A stretch of 64,000 bases of DNA from Planctomycetota bacterium (GTDB lineage Bacteria; Planctomycetota; UBA1135; UBA2386): positions 1 to 64,000 of the forward strand of contig JANQJF010000024.1 in the NCBI GenBank assembly GCA_028281765.1. Reading direction: 5' to 3'. The notes under the pieces are model-generated. The model was not told the origin of the DNA. It saw only the letters and a program-made list of their open reading frames with translations, and made no database searches. How positions within the stretch are numbered: position 1 is the stretch's first letter; each line of letters starts with the position of its first letter. The position numbers and the translations under genes are program-made. Shown one piece after another: positions 63,371-64,000 of the stretch.

Positions 63371-64000
63371 ATGACATGCGACGCACTGCGCGAGCCGGTG
63401 CGTGGAGTCGGCCGCGTGTGCGAAACGCTGCTGCCGAAGCTGTCGTCCGATGCGACCCCCGTCACGCCGCTCGACGTCGCGGACAACCGCAGGGCGAGCG
63501 AACTCGCGGGTCACGAGTGCGCGGTGATCCCCGCGCCGATCGGCCCGGCCAAGACGGCGCGCTGGCACGCGACGCTGCTGCGCCGGATCGCGCGCGCCGG
63601 CATCGAGCACGACGTGCTGCTGAGCATGTCGGGTTTTCCGCTCGTGTTCGGCGATCACGAGCGCGCGTGCATGTGGATCCACGATCTGCACATGCTCGAG
63701 CCCGGCTTCTACCAGCCTGGCAAGCGCATCTGGTTCCAGGCGTTCTTGCGGCGCAGTCTGCAGAAGTCCGCCCTGCGCATCTGCGTTTCGGAGTTCACGA
63801 AGCGCGAACTCGAGCGACGGTTCCCCGAGCTGGACCCGGCGCACAACGTCGTCGTTCACAACGCGGTGCCGACGAACTTCACTCCCGAGACCGCCGCGAT
63901 CGATGGCGGACGGCGCGGACACTTCCTGTTCGTCGGTCAGCTGGAGCGCCGCAAGAATCTGTCGCGCTTGCTCGTCGCATGGAGCGCAGCGCGCGCGGCC
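63371..64000 (+). CDS. Family 4-like glycosyltransferase, partial (runs off the window)
   Basis: An open frame to the window end encodes at least 210 residues. It starts MTCDALREP; VRGVGRVCETLLPKL, WIHDLHMLEPGFYQPGKRIW, ICVSEFTKREL and FVGQLERRKNLSRLL are typical GT4 (GT-B) features, the last being the start of the C-terminal Rossmann domain. The frame is open five codons upstream of the ATG (DIRIL), without ATG, GTG or TTG, so the first beta-strand may be lost or the start may be non-standard. It lies 13 bases after the previous stop, so same operon. Confidence 0.85.
   Translation, partial: MTCDALREPVRGVGRVCETLLPKLSSDATPVTPLDVADNRRASELAGHECAVIPAPIGPAKTARWHATLLRRIARAGIEHDVLLSMSGFPLVFGDHERACMWIHDLHMLEPGFYQPGKRIWFQAFLRRSLQKSALRICVSEFTKRELERRFPELDPAHNVVVHNAVPTNFTPETAAIDGGRRGHFLFVGQLERRKNLSRLLVAWSAARAA

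Noticed and set aside
1..64000. CRISPR arrays, insertion sequences, prophage or defence islands
   Set aside because: No spaced direct repeats, transposase, integrase, phage or known defence gene was recognised on either strand.

Overview
The window reads as chromosomal DNA of a high-GC member of the Planctomycetota. The support is a locus of PSCyt1/PSCyt2/PSD1 (DUF1549/DUF1553) and DUF1501 proteins with a Planctomycete-type cytochrome c/WD40 protein, an ECF-type sigma factor beside a membrane Ser/Thr kinase, ThuA-DUF1080 proteins, and many secreted proteins with carboxypeptidase-regulatory-like, SBBP, BNR, DUF4397 or DUF7452-like repeats. No tRNA, rRNA, CRISPR array, insertion sequence or phage gene was recognised. 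Genes are closely packed. Many are translationally coupled by 1-4 base overlaps (ATGA, GTGA, TGATG).

Layout. 0.2-1.7 kb (minus): a three-gene unit of ECF sigma factor, zinc-finger anti-sigma factor and Cys-rich periplasmic sensor. 1.8-2.9 kb (plus, divergent): a TlpA-like thioredoxin whose active site reads W-U-G-P-C, with an in-frame TGA where the first Cys should be. 2.9-24 kb: secreted or envelope proteins, a serine hydrolase, a HAMP/PP2C-like protein coupled to a MazG-like protein, a zinc alcohol dehydrogenase, and a sigma factor convergent with a Ser/Thr kinase. 24.3-28.7 kb (minus): a housekeeping run pth-rpsF-rpsR-rplI-rimO-pgsA-pgpA. 29-31 kb: a LytS/LytR-type two-component pair, then a Cys-type thioredoxin. 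32-38 kb: secreted repeat proteins and an atypical SDR. 38.4-38.8 kb: a second thioredoxin-like gene with in-frame TGA (W-U-P-P-C). 39-43 kb (minus): a ROK kinase - ThuA/DUF1080 - two hypothetical genes operon. 46.3-58.9 kb (plus): six consecutive genes of the Planctomycete cytochrome/DUF1501 type. 58.9-61.8 kb (minus): glmU-prs-rplY. 62-64 kb (plus): two surface-polysaccharide genes, the last cut by the window edge.

The most notable result is two independent selenoprotein candidates. Ordinary gene calling would split each into an N-terminal fragment ending at TGA and a C-terminal fragment without a proper start. In both, TGA falls exactly at the redox-active N-terminal Cys of the CxxC motif, the frame continues through the rest of the thioredoxin fold, the codons after it are CCT-TGC-CGG, and a compact stem-loop with a G at the start of its loop lies 19-31 nt downstream, as expected for a bacterial SECIS element. 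A third thioredoxin-domain protein in the window uses Cys. Also of interest: prs-rplY and pth-rpsF, often neighbours in bacteria, lie in the same orientation but 30 kb apart; several convergent gene pairs meet in hairpins built around their stop codons; and the PP2C-like and SDR proteins lack expected catalytic residues.
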